From Phycisphaerales bacterium (GTDB lineage: Bacteria > Planctomycetota > Phycisphaerae > Phycisphaerales > UBA1924): DNA of 39,026 nucleotides. The notes beneath the pieces were generated by a model. It searched no databases, had not been told where the DNA came from, and worked only from the letters and a program-made list of their open reading frames with translations. The position numbers and the translations under genes were made by a program. Where the stretch lies: contig JAJDDM010000149.1 in assembly GCA_029260315.1 (NCBI GenBank), positions 1 through 39,026 on the forward strand, written 5' to 3'. Positions 36,037-39,026 of the stretch are shown here, in pieces; the stretch's first letter is position 1; each line of letters opens with the position of its first letter.

Positions 36037-36813
36037 CTAGAATACCCGACAACCCCCAGTAAATACATCCAGAAAGTAGAAAAAATCGTCGGAGTCAATC
36101 TCCCCGTTCGGTCGCCCGTATTGGGGATCGTTCGGGTTGCTGCTGCCGGTCAGGTCCGCCTCGTCGTCGCTCGCCGCGAACCGGTCGAGGAAGTAGAAAA
36201 AATCGTCCACATCCAGCGACCCATTGGGGACCCCATAATCCGGATTGTTCGGATCGTCCGAGCCGGTCATGTCCGCCACGCACGGCTCGGGATCCACCGA
36301 AACGAGCAAGGTATACGCGGCGCTCGGCAGGTGGGCTCCCGTCCGATCGATCACGCGCATATCGACCGTATACACCGACTGATCGGGGTCGTACGCGGGA
36401 CTTGTCGAATCGACGTACCACCACGCCCGGATCCCGAACCCGCTTCCGCCGACACCCAGGAAGAGCTCCTGCCCCTCCCGGTCATACACGTTTTCCAGGT
36501 CGCCGCCCGGACGGAGCGACAGCGCGGGGTGCCAGTTCTCGAAGATCATGACGATCTCCGCGCCCGGGTCGATCGGGATCCGGTCCTCGCGCGGATCACC
36601 CTCGAAATCTTCCTCAAACCTCACATCATTGTGCCACCAGCCGGGGTGGCCCGGCACGAGAAAATCCGCGAACTGCTCGAGATCCCAGTCGAACCCCAGC
36701 TCCAACTCATTCGTGACAAAGTCCACGCCAACGAGAATATCGTCGTCATGGGCGTTCGCCGACAACGCGAGCCCCGCCGACGCCACGACCGAAAGTTGTC
36801 TGAATCGCGTCAT
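36037..36813 (-). CDS. Secreted protein with two C-terminal dockerin-like repeats
   Basis: A 258-aa exported protein. The signal peptide (RQLSVVASAGLALSANA) is probably cleaved before HDDD. The middle region (about 25-180) is an all-beta domain I do not recognise (EIVMIFENWHPALSLRPGG; GSGFGIRAWWYVDSTSP). The C-terminus holds two repeats of about 38 residues: ADMTGSDDPNNPDYGVPNGS with LDVDDFFYFLDRF, and ADLTGSSNPNDPQYGRPNGE with IDSDDFFYFLDVF. Each looks like a dockerin/EF-hand-type calcium loop plus helix, a hallmark of Phycisphaerae secreted proteins. A cohesin partner is not seen. GGAGGG stands before ATG 36813 on the minus strand. It is divergent from clc. Confidence 0.82.
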   Translation of the reverse strand: MTRFRQLSVVASAGLALSANAHDDDILVGVDFVTNELELGFDWDLEQFADFLVPGHPGWWHNDVRFEEDFEGDPREDRIPIDPGAEIVMIFENWHPALSLRPGGDLENVYDREGQELFLGVGGSGFGIRAWWYVDSTSPAYDPDQSVYTVDMRVIDRTGAHLPSAAYTLLVSVDPEPCVADMTGSDDPNNPDYGVPNGSLDVDDFFYFLDRFAASDDEADLTGSSNPNDPQYGRPNGEIDSDDFFYFLDVFTGGCRVF

Positions 36814-36825
36814 TGCCGCCCTCCT

Positions 36826-36860
36826 GCAAAGTCTGCCCAGATGCCAAAGTCTGCCCAGAC
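36826..36860. promoter_or_regulatory. Direct repeat in the divergent dockerin/clc upstream region
   Basis: CAAAGTCTGCCCAGA occurs at 36827-36841 and again at about 36845-36859, a period of 18 bp. It covers the likely 5' leader of the minus-strand secreted protein. It could be a pair of operator sites, but no regulator is known and the function is a guess. Confidence 0.35.
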
Positions 36861-36944
36861 TCTACACACTACCTGAAATTCTGCCCCGAAACAACCCGAG
36901 AGGCCCATTGGCAACGTCTGTTTTTCCTACACTCCGCCCCCTCC

Positions 36945-38267
36945 ATGCCCACCCGAGAAGGCTCCATCTTCGCCAGGCTCACTGCCCGCCTCGCCCTCGA
37001 TAGAGATTGGACGCTCATCGTCCTCGGCGCCGTCCTCGGCACCCTCACCGCACTCGGCGCACTCGCCTTCAGCGGCACCCTCGAATGGGTCGCCCACAGG
37101 GTCGGATCCCTTGCAGACGGACCCGCTTCATGGGTCATACTCCTCGTTCCCGTCCTCGGCATGGGCCTCACCGGCCTGCTCGTCCACCTCTACGCCGGCG
37201 AGGCCCGCGGGCACGGCGTCCCCCAGGTCATCCGAGCACTCATTGACAAGGGTGGGGTGATCCCCGCACGCGTCGGCATCGTCAAGGTCATCGCTTCCAT
37301 TCTCACCGTCGGCAGCGGAGGCTCGGCGGGCACAGAGGGCCCCATCGTCCAGATCGGCGCGACCGCCGGCAGCGTCTTCGGCGGACGCCTCGGCCTCACC
37401 CGAGACCAGCTCCGCACCCTCGTCGGTTGCGGCGCCGCCGCCGGCATCAGCTCTATCTTCAACGCGCCCATCGCCGGCGTCTTTTTCGTCCTCGAGATCC
37501 TGCTTCGTGATTTCTCGGTCAAGACCTTCACGCCGATTGTCGTCGCCAGCGTGTTCAGCTCCGTCGCGACGCACGCGTTCAGCGGCGAGAATAACGCGAT
37601 CTTCCAGGCGAGCGCGTCGCTGGAGGGCACGCAGTTCCTGTACTCCGAGCTCCCCACGTTCATCCTGCTGGGCGGGCTCTGCGGCATCGTCGCCGTCGGC
37701 TTCAACCGCCTCCTCCACTTTGGAGAGGATGTCTTTGATCGTGTGCGCGTGCATCCATTGGTCAAGCCCCTGATGGGTGCGGCACTGCTCGCCGCTATCG
37801 GCGCGCTCTACCTGGCACTCGCCGGCGTCTGGGGCGCCAAGGGCCATCAGGCGAGCATTCCGGCGTTCTTCGGGAACGGATACACCACCATCGAGACCCT
37901 GATCGACCCGGCCTACTACGAACCGGCGGGCGAAACCAACGAATCGATGCCTTCAGAGGCAGGTGCCGAGACCCGGATCGAATCGGCCGGCCACGCACCA
38001 CCGGCTGAGGCCGGTGGTGCGGAGCCGCCCGAGGTCGAACAGGAGATGCACGAGCTTCCCCTCTCGCTCGCGTTGCTCGGGATCCTGCTGCTCTTCAAGG
38101 GCATCGCGACGACGCTGACGCTCGCATCGGGTGGTTCCGGCGGCGTCTTCGCGCCCAGCCTGTTTCTCGGCGCAACCGCCGGCGCGTTTCTCGGCGTCGC
38201 ATTCGAACGCTTCGGCTTGATCCCCGCCGGGAGTTCGCCCGCGGCGTACGCGCCGTCGCCAATCTGA
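36945..38267 (+). CDS. CLC-type chloride channel/antiporter, C-terminally truncated
   Basis: A CLC-family membrane protein. Family blocks are visible in order: GHGVPQVIRALID (selectivity region 1), GSGGSAGTEGPIVQIGAT (contains the gating Glu of G-x-E-G-P), GCGAAAGISSIFNAPIAGVF, and GGSGGVFAPSLFLGATAGAF. After GLIPAGSSPAAYA, where relatives continue with helices carrying the final Tyr and dimer contacts, the frame ends five codons later at TGA. The 440-aa product thus lacks roughly the last 80-100 residues of the channel. A hydrophilic loop at about 325-370 (ESMPSEAGAETRIESAGHAP ...) contains a family E palindrome and is unusual for the family. ATG 36945 is chosen by homology; its ribosome site is poor. 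The next ORF is in another frame. Confidence 0.85.
   Translation: MPTREGSIFARLTARLALDRDWTLIVLGAVLGTLTALGALAFSGTLEWVAHRVGSLADGPASWVILLVPVLGMGLTGLLVHLYAGEARGHGVPQVIRALIDKGGVIPARVGIVKVIASILTVGSGGSAGTEGPIVQIGATAGSVFGGRLGLTRDQLRTLVGCGAAAGISSIFNAPIAGVFFVLEILLRDFSVKTFTPIVVASVFSSVATHAFSGENNAIFQASASLEGTQFLYSELPTFILLGGLCGIVAVGFNRLLHFGEDVFDRVRVHPLVKPLMGAALLAAIGALYLALAGVWGAKGHQASIPAFFGNGYTTIETLIDPAYYEPAGETNESMPSEAGAETRIESAGHAPPAEAGGAEPPEVEQEMHELPLSLALLGILLLFKGIATTLTLASGGSGGVFAPSLFLGATAGAFLGVAFERFGLIPAGSSPAAYAPSPI
37996..38021. repeat. Family E palindrome inside clc
   Basis: Arms CACCACCGGC and GCCGGTGGTG around a short loop. It is read in frame as HAPPAEAGGA in a loop between membrane helices. Confidence 0.7.
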
Positions 38268-39026
38268 ACGATCTCCCAATCGTGCTCATGAGCGCCCGGG
38301 CGGACGAGTTGGCGGAATCGTTCATGCGCGACACGGGCGCGGTCGATGCCATCTCCAAGCCCTTTGGCCCCGAGGCCCTGCTCGCGGTCACCGCCCACGC
38401 GCTTGAACGCGCCGGAAGCAGGGCAGACTCGGGGATTCTTCCCGAGCATCGGGCGCCCATCTCGCCGGCAGACGCATGGCCCAAACAGCTTGCGGCATCA
38501 CTGGGGCCCTGTCTGCGCGCACTGGCCGCCCAGGGCCAGCTCAACGACGCGTCGATCGCCACCCTGCTAAGCGCCGACGGTACCACCTGTGCCGTAATCG
38601 GCGCTTCCCAGGCTGGAAGCCGCGGCGGCGCTTCCCTTGAGGGGCGCCTGGTGGATGTACCGCTCGGTGAGATCCTTCAGATGCTGCAGTTCCAGCGCCA
38701 GACGGGCGTGCTCTCCGTGGAACACGACGGCCGCAATGTCTCTATCTGGCTACGGGAGGGCAAGGTCGACATCGCCCTCGGTCGCGAAAGCGCACGCGAG
38801 TTCCTGCTTGGACGCTATTTGCTCGAGGAAGAACTCATCAGCCGCGAGGACCTGAACCAGCTGCTTGCGCGGACGGAGGGGGCGGGCGGCCATCTCGGAG
38901 CACGCCTAGTGAAACTCGGATATATCACCCAGGATGACCTGCGACATGCCCTCATTCGCCAGACCAGCGAACTGGTCTACGACGTGTTTCGATGGCACGA
39001 CGGTGGATACCGCTACCAGCGCCTTG
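38231..39026 (+). CDS. Response regulator/DUF4388 protein, 5' truncated and running off the window
   Basis: This open frame starts with the second half of a receiver domain: EFARGVRAVANLNDLPIVLM, SARADE, then AISKPFGPEALLAV (the conserved Lys of the receiver). The first half, including the phospho-acceptor Asp, is absent; clc coding sequence stands in its place. After a variable linker (about 38420-38630) comes a DUF4388 domain: LEGRLVDVPLGEILQMLQF, GVLSVEHDGR, and REFLLGRYLLEEELISREDL, followed by GGHLGARLVKLGYITQDDL. DUF4388 is common in planctomycete and myxobacterial signalling proteins, role unknown. No start codon with a ribosome site is evident; GTG 38282 or ATG 38288 could begin translation. 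No stop occurs before the window end. Confidence 0.75.

Overview
The window looks like a high-GC genome of the Planctomycetota, most likely the class Phycisphaerae. The signs are: a prepilin-like protein ending in a 'HADTHV' motif (the H-X9-DG type); a secreted protein ending in two DDFFYFLD dockerin-like repeats; small membrane proteins with CPxC zinc ribbons; a futalosine hydrolase; and several families of short palindromic repeats scattered between and inside genes. No rRNA, tRNA, CRISPR array, transposase, integrase or replication origin was seen. The taxonomic call is an inference from these features, not a phylogeny.

Layout. 1-3.3 kb is a degraded, repeat-rich stretch: a small hypothetical gene, a frameshifted hypothetical gene, a DUF2971 gene cut by an in-frame TGA, and a membrane zinc-ribbon gene. 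3.4-13.6 kb is housekeeping and envelope: radA (minus), a giant AsmA-like protein, a LOG-family protein, a lipoprotein, a Ca2+/Na+ antiporter and an HD-GYP protein. A HlyD-type adaptor (minus) and futalosine hydrolase mqnB follow. 16.3-21.6 kb is a compact type IV pilus/type II secretion operon (pilM, pilN, pilO, a pilP-like gene, pilB). Next come a DUF4190/GspG-like fusion (minus) and acetyl-CoA synthetase. 24.4-25.2 kb holds an AT-richer DUF3883-type nuclease-like gene. Then follow a metallo-beta-lactamase-fold hydrolase, a serine beta-lactamase-family hydrolase, an isolated atpG, 500 bp of fold-back repeats, ppk1 and a 6-pyruvoyl-tetrahydropterin-synthase homologue (one minus-strand operon), and a phosphohexomutase. 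The last part carries a zinc-ribbon protein, a prepilin-like protein, the dockerin-like protein, and a CLC channel gene that switches abruptly into the back half of a response regulator-DUF4388 gene running off the window.

Most striking features. Palindromic repeats sit in frame inside conserved enzymes: acs at two places, the PTPS homologue, the phosphohexomutase at two places, and clc. They lengthen the proteins without breaking them. About 4.8-22.5 kb is almost free of them. The other points for a second look are the clc/response-regulator chimera, the DUF2971 nonsense codon, the Glu-type active site (EPLHGH) of the PTPS homologue, which points to folate rather than queuosine synthesis, and the lone DUF3883 gene.
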